A stretch of DNA of 64,000 bases from Kribbella aluminosa (lineage in GTDB: Bacteria > Actinomycetota > Actinomycetes > Propionibacteriales > Kribbellaceae), in the NCBI RefSeq assembly GCF_017876295.1, contig NZ_JAGINT010000002.1, forward strand, positions 2,108,001 through 2,172,000. The letters are read 5' to 3'. Each line of letters opens with the position of its first letter. Position 1 is the stretch's first letter. The position numbers were made by a program, and so were the translations under genes. Below the pieces are notes generated by a model. That model ran no database searches. It saw only the letters and a list, made by a program, of their open reading frames with translations, and was not told where the DNA came from. Shown in pieces: positions 32,244-40,531 of the stretch.

Positions 32244-34340
32244 ATGGCTGTCGACTCCGCTACAGACCACGTCTCCACGCCCAGTTGGCCGAGCCCGTTC
32301 GGAGTACGGACGCGGTTGGTCGCGTCCAGCGCGCTGATGCTCTTCACCGAGCTCGCGCTGATCCGCTGGACAGGCTCGAACGTCGTCCACCTGAGCTACT
32401 TCTCGAACTTCGTCCTGCTCGGCTCGTTCCTCGGCATCGGGATCGGGGTACTGCGCTCCAGCCGCGCGAAGCGGCTGCCGTACTACTCGCCGATCATGCT
32501 CGGACTGCTGGTCCTGGTGATCGCCTGGAAGCCCGTCACGGTCGACCGGGGCAGCTCGTCGAGCGTCATCTACTTCACCAGCCTGAACACCACCGGCCCG
32601 CCGGTCTGGGTGATCCTGCCGATCATCTTCGTCGCGGCCGCCGTGGTGCTGGCCGGCCCGGCGGAGCTCGTCGGCCGCTGTTTCGCGGAGCTGCCGCGGT
32701 TGACGGCGTACCGCTTCGACCTGGTCGGCAGTCTGGTCGGGATCGTCTCGTTCACCGCGCTGTCGTTCCTTGGGGCGCCGCCGATCTGGTGGGGCCTGAT
32801 CGTCACGATCGTGTTCGCGGTGCTGATGATCCCGCGGACCGTGACGGCGCCGGGGAAGCGTGTGGTGGCGACCGCGGTCAGTGCTGCGCTGGTGCTGACG
32901 CCGCTGATCGTGATGCTCGGCGTGCTGTTCCACGAGTCGACCAAGTCGGACCTCAGTTGGTCGCCGTACTACAAGGTGCAGACCAAGCAGTACACCTGGG
33001 AGAACGTCCCGCTGCTCACCATCACGGTGAACGGCGTACCGCACCAGCAGGCGATCCCCGCGGACGCGCGGCTGCAGTGGGAGCCGCAGTACGGGCTGCC
33101 GTACGAGCGGGCGACCACCGGCAAGACGCCGAAGAACGTGCTGATCATCGGGGCGGGTTCCGGCTCCGACGTGGCGATCGCGCTGAAGAAGGGCGCGACG
33201 CACGTGGACGCGGTCGAGATCGACCCGCGGATCCGCGACCTCGGCAAGCAGCTGAACCCGGACCGTCCGTACCAGGACCCGCGGGTGACGTCGCACATCG
33301 ACGACGGGCGGGCGTTCCTGTCCCGGACCGACAAGAAGTACGACATGATCCTGCTGGCGCTGCCGGACTCGCTGACCCTGGTCAACGGTGCGAGCTCGCT
33401 GCGGCTGGAGAGCTACCTGTTCACCAAGCAGGCGTTCGAGTCGGCGCGCGAACACCTCAACCCAGGTGGCGCGTTCGCGATGTACAACTACTACCGCGAG
33501 ACCTGGCTGATCGACCGGCTGGCCTCGACCGCACAGGCGGCGTTCGGGCACAAGCCGTGCGTGGACAAGATCGGTGACGGTCTGCAGCAGGCCGTCGTCA
33601 CTGTCGGCCTGACCGAGCAGGACCAGTCCTGCGCGTCCGAGTGGGCCGGGGCGACCTCGGCGACGCCCCCGCCGGCGACCGACAACCGCCCGTTCCTGTA
33701 CCTGTTCACCGACCGGATCCCGTCGTTGTACCTCATCACGCTCGGGTTGATCCTGGTCGCAGGCCTCGTCGGCGTCGGGATCGCCGGCGGCGGCGCGTCG
33801 TACCGGCGGATGCGTCCGTACGCGGACCTGTTCCTGCTCGGCGCCGGCTTCACGCTGCTGGAGACGAAGAGCATCACCGGGTTCGCGTTGCTGTTCGGTA
33901 CGACGTGGGTGGTGAACGCGATCGTGTTCGCGGGCGTGCTGGTGGCGGTGCTCGCCGCGGTCGAAGTGACGCGGCGGTTCAAGACCCCACCGGTGAAGGT
34001 GATGTTCGCCGTGCTGTTCGGCGGGCTCGCGCTGTCGTGGGTGTTCCCGGACAGCTGGCTGCTCGGGATGCCGCTCGGCCTTCGGGTAGTTGTCGCTGTC
34101 CTGATCGCGTTCACGCCGATCTTCGCGGCGAACGTGATCTTCGCGAAGCGCTTCACCGACACCGCCGACGGCACGGCGTCGTTCGGCGCGAACCTGCTCG
34201 GCGCGATGCTCGGTGGCTGCCTCGAGTACGCCGCACTGGTGATCGGCTTCCACGGCCTACTGATCATCGCCGCCCTGCTGTACGCCGGCGCCTTCCTGCT
34301 GACACCGAAGCTCAAAGTCTTCGGGTCTGCTGGCAGCTAA
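32244..34340 (+). CDS. Multi-pass membrane protein with spermidine-synthase-like domain
   Basis: A 698-aa protein. About six membrane helices (residues 20-230) are followed by a Rossmann methyltransferase-type domain of the spermine/spermidine synthase family (VLIIGAGSGSDVAIALKKGATHVDAVEIDPRIRDLGKQL, HIDDGRAFLSRTDKKYDMILLALPD). About seven further helices close the protein (residues 490-690). Such fusions are widespread in actinobacteria and are not proven polyamine synthases. The motif-I Asp/Glu for S-adenosyl binding (VEID) is kept. TAACGT lies eight bases before the ATG. Confidence 0.85.
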   Translation: MAVDSATDHVSTPSWPSPFGVRTRLVASSALMLFTELALIRWTGSNVVHLSYFSNFVLLGSFLGIGIGVLRSSRAKRLPYYSPIMLGLLVLVIAWKPVTVDRGSSSSVIYFTSLNTTGPPVWVILPIIFVAAAVVLAGPAELVGRCFAELPRLTAYRFDLVGSLVGIVSFTALSFLGAPPIWWGLIVTIVFAVLMIPRTVTAPGKRVVATAVSAALVLTPLIVMLGVLFHESTKSDLSWSPYYKVQTKQYTWENVPLLTITVNGVPHQQAIPADARLQWEPQYGLPYERATTGKTPKNVLIIGAGSGSDVAIALKKGATHVDAVEIDPRIRDLGKQLNPDRPYQDPRVTSHIDDGRAFLSRTDKKYDMILLALPDSLTLVNGASSLRLESYLFTKQAFESAREHLNPGGAFAMYNYYRETWLIDRLASTAQAAFGHKPCVDKIGDGLQQAVVTVGLTEQDQSCASEWAGATSATPPPATDNRPFLYLFTDRIPSLYLITLGLILVAGLVGVGIAGGGASYRRMRPYADLFLLGAGFTLLETKSITGFALLFGTTWVVNAIVFAGVLVAVLAAVEVTRRFKTPPVKVMFAVLFGGLALSWVFPDSWLLGMPLGLRVVVAVLIAFTPIFAANVIFAKRFTDTADGTASFGANLLGAMLGGCLEYAALVIGFHGLLIIAALLYAGAFLLTPKLKVFGSAGS

Positions 34341-34408
34341 CTGGTAGTTGGTACAGGTTCGGCCCGTTCGCGAGGGTTCGGCGGGGTGCGGGTGGCAGGA
34401 TCTGGGAC

Positions 34409-35386
34409 ATGACGTGGCTTGTGACTGGTGGTGCCGGGTACATCGGAGCGCATGTGGTGCGGGCGTTCCGCGACGACGGGATCGACGTGGTCGTGATCGA
34501 CGACCTGTCGAGCGGGAAGGCCGAGTTCGTTCCGGACGGCGTGCCGTTCGTGCGGGCGAACCTGCTCGACGGCAAGGCGGTGCGCGAGGCGCTCGACGGG
34601 GCCGAGGGCGTGGTGCATCTCGCCGGGTTCAAGTACGCCGGGGTCTCGGTCGAGCGGCCGTTGCACACGTATACACAGAACGTGACCGCGATGGTGTCGC
34701 TGCTCGAGGCGATGGCAGAGCAGTCGGTGCGCAACATCGTGTTCTCGTCCAGCGCCGGGGTGTACGGGACGCCGCGCGACGAGGTGGTGACGGAGGACAC
34801 CGCGCCGGACCCGCAGTCGCCGTACGGCGAGTCGAAGCTGATCGGCGAGTGGCTGCTCCGCGACGAGGCGGCCGCCGCGGACCTGCACCACACCTCGCTG
34901 CGGTACTTCAACGTGGTCGGTTCCGGGGACCCGACCGTGTACGACGCCAGCCCGTACAACCTGTTCCCGATCGTCTGCGACCTGCTGACCCAGGGCAAGA
35001 CCCCGCAGATCTACGGCACCGACCACCCGACCCCGGACGGTACGTCGGTGAAGGACTACGTGCACGTCGCCGACCTGGCCCGCGCGCACGTCGCGGCTGC
35101 CCGCGCGCTCGAGGCCGGCAAGACCCTCGAGCGCGTCTACAACCTGGGCAGCGGCACCGGTACGTCGGTCCGCCAGATCATGGACGCCGCCCGGCGCGTG
35201 ACCGGGATCGACTTCACCCCGGCCGAAGGCCCGCGCCGGCCCGGCGACCCGTCCCGCGTGGTGGCGAACGGCGACCTCGCGGCCCGCGACCTCGGCTGGC
35301 GGAACACCTACACGGTCGACCAGATGTTCGCGACCGCGTGGGAAGCCTGGCCTTCCAGTACTCCTTCTTCTAGTACTCCTTCTTGA
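34409..35386 (+). CDS. galE: UDP-glucose 4-epimerase-like sugar epimerase
   Basis: A 325-aa extended SDR. The NAD motif is TGGAGYIG (6-13), the catalytic region is SSSAGVYG with Y139 and K143 in SPYGESK, and the Leloir-type late motif KDYVHVADLARAH is present. It interconverts UDP-hexoses for wall polysaccharides. The Ser/Thr/Pro tail is odd and its last 17 bases overlap the convergent SDR gene. The assignment to galE rests on overall pattern; other UDP-sugar specificities are possible. Confidence 0.87.
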   Translation: MTWLVTGGAGYIGAHVVRAFRDDGIDVVVIDDLSSGKAEFVPDGVPFVRANLLDGKAVREALDGAEGVVHLAGFKYAGVSVERPLHTYTQNVTAMVSLLEAMAEQSVRNIVFSSSAGVYGTPRDEVVTEDTAPDPQSPYGESKLIGEWLLRDEAAAADLHHTSLRYFNVVGSGDPTVYDASPYNLFPIVCDLLTQGKTPQIYGTDHPTPDGTSVKDYVHVADLARAHVAAARALEAGKTLERVYNLGSGTGTSVRQIMDAARRVTGIDFTPAEGPRRPGDPSRVVANGDLAARDLGWRNTYTVDQMFATAWEAWPSSTPSSSTPS

Positions 35387-36149
35387 AGAACCCAGACGGG
35401 CCGAGGTTCATCCCGCCCGGCCCGGTGAGGACGCCGCCTTCCACCGGGAGGGTGTGGCCGGTGATCCAGGAGGCGTCGTCCGAGGCCAGGAAGGCCACGG
35501 CGGCGGCGATGTCCTCCGGCTCGCCGACCCGGCCCAGCGGGTACAGCTTGCCGAAGCGTTCCAGGGTCTCCGGCTGGCTGTCCCAGTTCGGGGTCTTGAT
35601 GGTGCCGGGGGCAACGACGTTGAAGCGCACACCGAGCTCGCCGTACCGCGCGGCGTAGTTGACGGTCAGCGCGATCTGGCCGGCCTTGGCAGCGGCGTAC
35701 TCGATGTTGCCGAAGGCGGCGAGCCCGTTGACCGAGCTGATCGTGACCACGTTGCCGCGGTGCTTCACCAGCTGCGGGAGTGCGGCCTGGATGCAGCGTG
35801 AGGCGCCGACCAGCGTCAGGTCCAGCTGTGCGTGGAACTCCTCGGCGGTGGCGTCCTCAGGCACCGACCGGACGATGCAGCCGCCGGCGTTGTTCACCAC
35901 GACGTCCAGCCGGCCGAAGCGGTCCACCGCGGCCGCGACGGCGGCGTCCACGTCGTCGCGGTTCGTCACGTCCACGCGGACCGGCAGCGTCTGCTCGCCG
36001 ATGCCGTTCGCGACCTCGGCGAGCTTGTCCTCCTGGAGGTCGGTGACCACGACCGACGCCCCCTCGTCGGCCAGCCGGCGCGCGACTGCCGACCCGATTC
36101 CCTGCGCCGCCGCTGTGATCAGCGCTACCTTGCCCTCGAACCGTCGCAC
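35370..36149 (-). CDS. Short-chain dehydrogenase/reductase
   Basis: A 259-aa classical SDR. The cofactor motif is TAAAQGIG, with Ala replacing the first Gly of TGxxxGxG. NNAGG follows, then catalytic S139 (TISSVNG), Y151 and K155 (YAAAK). D37 after VVVTD favours NAD(H). The substrate is unknown. Its GTG start shares one base with the stop of the TIGR03089 gene, so the two form an operon. Confidence 0.9.
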   Translation of the reverse strand: MRRFEGKVALITAAAQGIGSAVARRLADEGASVVVTDLQEDKLAEVANGIGEQTLPVRVDVTNRDDVDAAVAAAVDRFGRLDVVVNNAGGCIVRSVPEDATAEEFHAQLDLTLVGASRCIQAALPQLVKHRGNVVTISSVNGLAAFGNIEYAAAKAGQIALTVNYAARYGELGVRFNVVAPGTIKTPNWDSQPETLERFGKLYPLGRVGEPEDIAAAVAFLASDDASWITGHTLPVEGGVLTGPGGMNLGPSGFFKKEY

Positions 36150-36829
36150 TACCCCTCCAGGATTCGGTCGACCTTCTCGTCCGCGACCCGGCGCTCCAGT
36201 TTCGCGGCGTCCAGGTTGCGGCAGAGCACGATCGAACCACCTCCGGCGATCACACCGACCAGCAGGCCCAGACCGTCCCGGTCCGTGAGCGTGCGGGTGA
36301 CGAGGATCCGGTCGGCGACGGGGTCCGCCGTACCGATCAGCTGCTCGTGGGTGAGTTCGTCGTACGCCGGGGAAGTGGGCGTGGGGGCGTCGTACGGAGA
36401 GAAGACGTCCGGGTGGTTGTAGACCTCGGCGCCGTAGTCGTGCACGCCGTCCGGCAGCGGTTCGCGGAAGCGGCCGCCGAGCGGGAGGAGAGCCGACGCG
36501 ACGGTCTCGCGCTCGCCGCGGATCGCGAAGTCCGGGCCGGTGATCGCGATCGTCCCGGTGCCGCTGGTGAGGACGGCGCCGGCCGACCAGGTGGACAGCG
36601 CCCAGACCACGCCGAGCCAGTGCGGGGGGAGGCCGATCGCGACGGTGTCGCCGGACTCGACGTCGTACTCGTCGGTGAGCAGGTTGGCGGTTTTGGCGAC
36701 CCAGTTCGCGGTGGTCACCGCGCTGAGCTCGATCCGTTCGCCGGTCGCATCGTCGTAGTAGGTGAGGAACGGCCGGGCGCCGTCCCGGCGGACCGCGGCC
36801 GCGAACAGCTCGGGCAGGACTTGTGACAT
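36149..36829 (-). CDS. TIGR03089-family protein (short AMP-ligase-like)
   Basis: A 226-aa protein of the actinobacterial TIGR03089 family, related to the N-terminal part of acyl-CoA synthetases (ARPFLTYYDDATGERIELSAVTTANWVAKTANLL, GDTVAIGLPPHWLGVVWAL). It lacks the C-terminal ligase subdomain and the P-loop, so it is unlikely to be a complete ligase. In mycobacteria the family gene sits by an LCP gene in the same conserved wall/F420 region, as here. ATG 36829 is chosen; upstream in-frame sequence is antisense to tatA. Confidence 0.85.
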   Translation of the reverse strand: MSQVLPELFAAAVRRDGARPFLTYYDDATGERIELSAVTTANWVAKTANLLTDEYDVESGDTVAIGLPPHWLGVVWALSTWSAGAVLTSGTGTIAITGPDFAIRGERETVASALLPLGGRFREPLPDGVHDYGAEVYNHPDVFSPYDAPTPTSPAYDELTHEQLIGTADPVADRILVTRTLTDRDGLGLLVGVIAGGGSIVLCRNLDAAKLERRVADEKVDRILEG

Positions 36830-36896
36830 ATGGCCCACCCTACGGTTCGCGGATCGGCGTACGTTGGGAGGGAATGAGTGGAGAGAAGGGCAAGTC

Positions 36897-37286
36897 ATGG
36901 TGCCAGAGCTCGCGCTGCCCGAAGGCGGCGAATGGATCGTCATCCTGGTCATCGTCGTACTGCTGTTCGGTGCGAAGAAACTCCCGGAACTGACCCGCAA
37001 CGCCGCCAAGGCCATGAAGGAATTCGAGAAGGCCCGCCAAGGCGACGACGAACCCCCGGCCCAGGTCACCCAAACCCAAGCCCCAGCTGCGTCCCAGGCA
37101 CCGACCCAAACCCAGACAGCAGCCCCAGCTCAGCCCCAGGCAACAGCTCCATCCGAGCCACAGGCACCCACTCCCTCTCCCACCCCCAGCCAGCCTGAGG
37201 TGTCGGCGCCTTCTGCTGGTCCGGTGCAGGCGGAGGGGTCAGGCGAGGGGGAGTTCGGTGGTGGCGGCTCGGAGGGCAGCCGCTAG
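36897..37286 (+). CDS. tatA: Sec-independent translocase subunit TatA/E
   Basis: A 129-aa protein. One N-terminal helix (WIVILVIVVLLFGAKKLPELTRNAAKAMKEFEKA) has the TatA/E FGxKKLPE hinge and amphipathic helix. The remaining 75 residues are a Pro/Gln/Thr/Ala-rich tail, longer than usual. Subunits of this kind form the Tat pore for folded proteins, including exports such as the Dyp peroxidase at the window start. tatC is not in the window. The 3' end overlaps the convergent LysR gene by 48 bases. Confidence 0.92.
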   Translation: MVPELALPEGGEWIVILVIVVLLFGAKKLPELTRNAAKAMKEFEKARQGDDEPPAQVTQTQAPAASQAPTQTQTAAPAQPQATAPSEPQAPTPSPTPSQPEVSAPSAGPVQAEGSGEGEFGGGGSEGSR

Positions 37287-38159
37287 TAGGGCGACTGGCT
37301 CCGGCAGCCGGCCGGGGAGGCGGGCGAGGATGGTGCGGCGGAGTTCCTGTGGGCCGCCGCGTACGGTGATCACCCGGACACCAGCCGGCACGGCCGGTGC
37401 CATCGACGCGGAGATCGTGGTGATCCCGGCCCCGGCCGCCACCAGCTGCAGCTTCGCGAACCAGTCGCGCACCGTGTGCGCGACCACCGGCCGCTCGTCC
37501 AGCCCCGGCCACACCCCCATCAGCAGCTCCCCGCTGGACGCCGGCCCCGCGATCCATCGCTGACCTCGCAGCTCGCCGATGTCCACCGCGTCGTACGCCG
37601 CCAGCGGATGCCCGGTCGGCACCGCCAGCATCAGGCTCCGCTCTGCCAGCGTCTCCAGCTTCAATGCCGGAGTCTCCGCGTCCGGCGGCCGGAACGGCGG
37701 CGCCGACGCGATCACCGCGAGGTCGATCGTCCCGGCCCGCAACGCCCGTACCAGCGCCGGCGTGGACCCCTCCCGCGTCGTCACGGTCACCGCCGGATGC
37801 GTACGCCGTACCGCGCTGATTGCCCGCGGCAACAACACCGCCCCGGCGCTCGGGAACCACCCGAGCCGTACCGTCCCGCCCGCGACCGGCAACCCGGCAA
37901 GCTCCCGCGCCGCCGCGTCCAGCTGGTCGAGGATGACCGCCCCGGTCCGCAGTACCACCTGCCCGGCCGCGGTCAGTACGACGCCTTCGCGCCGCCGCTC
38001 CAGCAGCCGGCTGCCCGCCGCGCGTTCGAGCGAGGCGATCTGCCGCGACACAGCCGATTGTGTATACCCGAGCGCCGCCGCGGCAGCCGTGAACGTACCC
38101 CGCTCCGCCACCTCCCGGAACACCCGCAACGCCACCAGCGAGACATCGGTGAAGTCCAT
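37239..38159 (-). CDS. LysR-family transcriptional regulator
   Basis: A 306-aa regulator with the N-terminal helix-turn-helix (LRVFREVAERGTFTAAAAALGYTQSAVSRQIASLERAAGSRLLER) and a two-lobed LysR substrate domain (VRLGWFPSAGAVLLPRAI...). It is divergent from an SDR gene 70 bp away, the classical arrangement for a LysR protein and its target. GTAT-ACGC-ATAC just upstream of its start could be a half-site pair. ATG 38159 is preferred to the GTG at 38177. Confidence 0.9.
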   Translation of the reverse strand: MDFTDVSLVALRVFREVAERGTFTAAAAALGYTQSAVSRQIASLERAAGSRLLERRREGVVLTAAGQVVLRTGAVILDQLDAAARELAGLPVAGGTVRLGWFPSAGAVLLPRAISAVRRTHPAVTVTTREGSTPALVRALRAGTIDLAVIASAPPFRPPDAETPALKLETLAERSLMLAVPTGHPLAAYDAVDIGELRGQRWIAGPASSGELLMGVWPGLDERPVVAHTVRDWFAKLQLVAAGAGITTISASMAPAVPAGVRVITVRGGPQELRRTILARLPGRLPEPVALLAAALRAATTELPLA

Positions 38160-38217
38160 GACGTATACGCATACCACCTGTGCCGAACTTTCGCTGGAGT
38201 CATACCTCTCGCAGACC

Positions 38218-38223
38218 TACGTT
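38218..38223 (+). promoter_or_regulatory. -10 hexamer TACGTT (leaderless)
   Basis: TACGTT, six bases, then the ATG of the SDR gene at 38230. Confidence 0.5.
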
Positions 38224-38229
38224 TGCCCC

Positions 38230-39060
38230 ATGAGAATCGCACTGATCACCGGAGCCAACCAGGGCATCGGCTACGCACTTGTAGAAGAACTCGCTCACCG
38301 CATGAACCCCGAAGACCTCGTACTGCTGACCGGCAGAAGCCCCGAACGAGTCGCGGCCGCCACCCGGTCGGCCGTAGGTGGGGGAGCTCGGGTTGAGGGG
38401 CGGGTGCTGGATGTCACCGACGGGGAGGCGGTGCGGCGGCTGGCTGATGAGGTTGGCGGTGTGGACATCGTGGTGTCCAACGCGGTTGGTCCGTTGGAGC
38501 CGGGGAAGGCGCCGGGGGAGCAGGTGGACGAGTTCGTGGATGTGGCGAATGTGGGGGCGCAGTTCATGCTGCGGGCGTTCGGACCGATCTTGCGCCCTGG
38601 CGGCCGGTTGATCGTGGTCGCGAGTTCGCTCGGGACGCTCGAGCAGTTGCCGGAGAGTCTGTGGGGGCGGTTCGACGGTGCCTCGCTGGACGATGTGGAG
38701 AAGGTCGTCGAGGAATGGCGTACGGCGGTCCACGACGGTACGGCGGTCGCGCAGGGCTGGCCGGAGTGGATCAACCTCCCGTCGAAGGTCGCCCAGGTCG
38801 CGGCGGTCCGCGCGGTCGCCGGCGAGCGACGTGAGGACGATCTCGCCGCCGGCACCCTGGTCGCCTCCGTCTGCCCCGGGCTGGTCGACACCCGCGCCTC
38901 CCGGCCGTGGTTCGACGACTTCAGCCAGGCGAAGTCCCCGGCCGACGCGGTCCGCCCGATCGCCGACCTGATCCTCGCCGACGCCGTCGACCCGGCCTTG
39001 TACGGCGAACTGATCCGTGACGGCAAAGTCGTCCCGTGGAAGCCGTCCACGGCCAGGTAG
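38230..39060 (+). CDS. Short-chain dehydrogenase/reductase, LysR-linked
   Basis: A 276-aa SDR. The cofactor motif is TGANQGIG (8-15) and the following LLTGRSPER suggests NADP(H). SNAVGPL replaces the usual NNAG. SSLGTLEQLPE is in the Ser position, but no YxxxK motif is at the expected distance, and a 30-residue insertion (SLDDVEKVVEEWRTAV) lies there as in carbonyl-reductase/sepiapterin-type SDRs. Activity is therefore uncertain. The divergent LysR protein probably controls it. Confidence 0.83.
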   Translation: MRIALITGANQGIGYALVEELAHRMNPEDLVLLTGRSPERVAAATRSAVGGGARVEGRVLDVTDGEAVRRLADEVGGVDIVVSNAVGPLEPGKAPGEQVDEFVDVANVGAQFMLRAFGPILRPGGRLIVVASSLGTLEQLPESLWGRFDGASLDDVEKVVEEWRTAVHDGTAVAQGWPEWINLPSKVAQVAAVRAVAGERREDDLAAGTLVASVCPGLVDTRASRPWFDDFSQAKSPADAVRPIADLILADAVDPALYGELIRDGKVVPWKPSTAR

Positions 39061-39063
39061 CCC

Positions 39064-39184
39064 GCAGGCGTGGTGTGCGGCCGAGGTCGGCGGCGCACTC
39101 CGGATGCGCGCGTACACCCGGGCGGCCGAGGACGGCCTGGACGTCACCGACCCCGCAGTACCGCAGTCGCTCGAGTTCTCATAG
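39064..39184 (+). other. Possible C-terminal remnant of an unidentified gene
   Basis: An open stretch reading QAWCAAEVGGALRMRAYTRA and ending PAVPQSLEFS-stop lies between two genes. It has coding-like codon use but no start or ribosome site, and is not assigned to a family. Confidence 0.25.
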
Positions 39185-39187
39185 GGT
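39182..39187 (+). promoter_or_regulatory. -10 hexamer TAGGGT (leaderless)
   Basis: TAGGGT, six bases, then the ATG at 39194 of the first CNNM/CBS gene. The same hexamer and spacing occur at 42733 and 60511. Confidence 0.5.
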
Positions 39188-39193
39188 TTGGTC

Positions 39194-40531
39194 ATGTTGA
39201 TCCTGGCCGGCCTGGGCCTGATCCTGGCGCTGACCGTTGCCACCGGCTACTTCGTGTCCCAGGAGTTCGCGTACGTCGCCGTCGACCGGAACCGCCTGAA
39301 GACCCTCGCCGAGGACGGTGACGCGGCGGCCGCCCGGGCGCTGAAGGTCACCGCGCGGCTGTCGTTCGTGCTGTCCGGCGCGCAGGTCGGAATCACGATC
39401 ACCGCGCTGCTCGCCGGGTACTTCGCCGAGCCGTACCTCGGCGAGGGCCTGCAGCACCTGCTCGGCGCGGCCGGCGTACCGGAGGCCGTGAGCCTGTCCG
39501 TCTCGGTGATCCTGGCGTTGCTGCTGGCAACGATCATCCAGATGGTGCTCGGTGAGCTGGCCCCGAAGAACCTGGCGATCGCTCGCGCGGAGGCGATCGC
39601 GCTGCGGTTGTCCCGTTCGACGCTGCTGTACCTGGCGGTGGCCGGGCCGGTGGTCCACCTGTTCGACTCGGCGTCCAACCGGATCCTCCGCCGGGTCGGG
39701 ATCGAGCCGGTCGAGGAGCTGCCGCAGGGCGCGACGCCGCAGGAGCTCGACCGGATCATCGAGACGTCGTACGAGCAGGGCCTGCTGGACCAGGACACCA
39801 TGCGGCTGCTGGACCGCGGCCTGGACTTCCGCGGCCGGACCGCCGGCGAGGCGATGGTGCCGCGCGTCGACGTCGTCACCATGCACCGCGACGAGCCGCT
39901 GACCCGGGTGGTCGAGCTGCAGGACACCGGGCACAGCAGGTTTCCGGTGATCGGCGAGTCGGTCGACGAGGTGATCGGCGTGGTCGCGATCGGCGACGTC
40001 GTCGAACTCGAACCGGCCGATCGCGCGACGATCGCGGTCGGCTCGCTGGCGACCCAGCCGGTCGCCGTACCGACGACGCTGCCGCTGCCCGCGGTGCTGG
40101 AGCGGCTCCGGACCGCGCGCCGGCAGCTCGCGATCGTCGTCGACGAGTACGGCGGGTTCGCGGGCATCGTGTCGCTGGAGGACATCGCGGAGGAACTGGT
40201 CGGCGAGATCCGCGACGAGGACGACCTGCCGGAGACCGGCCTGGTGCAGGGCGGCGACGGGTCGTGGGTGGTGCCGGCCAGGTGGCGGCTCGACGAGGTC
40301 GCCGAGGCCACCGGCGTACCGCTGCCGGAAAGTGACGACTACGAGACGGTGTCCGGGCTGGTGATGGCACGGCTCGGCCGGATTCCGGACGTCGGTGACA
40401 CGCTGGTGGTGGAGTTGCCGCAACGGATCGACCACGACGGGAAGCCGGTGCCGACGGAGTACGTACGGCTCACTGTGCAGACGATCGAGCGCCGGGTGCC
40501 CGGCATCGTCCTGATGGAGAAGACGGCATGA
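39194..40531 (+). CDS. CNNM/CBS-domain membrane protein (HlyC/CorC family), copy 1
   Basis: A 445-aa protein. The DUF21/CNNM membrane domain covers residues 1-190 (GYFVSQEFAYVAVDRNRLKTLA, LSGAQVGITITALLAGYFAEP, VLGELAPKNLAIARAE). Two CBS domains follow (about 215-335; AMVPRVDVVTM, AIVVDEYGGFAGIVSLEDIAEELVGEI). A CorC_HlyC/TerC-like domain ends the protein. The family transports or regulates Mg2+/Co2+. A TTG at 39188 would add two residues. It overlaps the second copy by four bases. Confidence 0.9.
   Translation: MLILAGLGLILALTVATGYFVSQEFAYVAVDRNRLKTLAEDGDAAAARALKVTARLSFVLSGAQVGITITALLAGYFAEPYLGEGLQHLLGAAGVPEAVSLSVSVILALLLATIIQMVLGELAPKNLAIARAEAIALRLSRSTLLYLAVAGPVVHLFDSASNRILRRVGIEPVEELPQGATPQELDRIIETSYEQGLLDQDTMRLLDRGLDFRGRTAGEAMVPRVDVVTMHRDEPLTRVVELQDTGHSRFPVIGESVDEVIGVVAIGDVVELEPADRATIAVGSLATQPVAVPTTLPLPAVLERLRTARRQLAIVVDEYGGFAGIVSLEDIAEELVGEIRDEDDLPETGLVQGGDGSWVVPARWRLDEVAEATGVPLPESDDYETVSGLVMARLGRIPDVGDTLVVELPQRIDHDGKPVPTEYVRLTVQTIERRVPGIVLMEKTA

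Noticed and set aside
31317-34253. A 978-codon minus-strand frame opposite the protease and spermidine-synthase-like genes
   Set aside because: It spans two genes that each have catalytic or cofactor motifs, and its composition is typical of antisense shadow frames.
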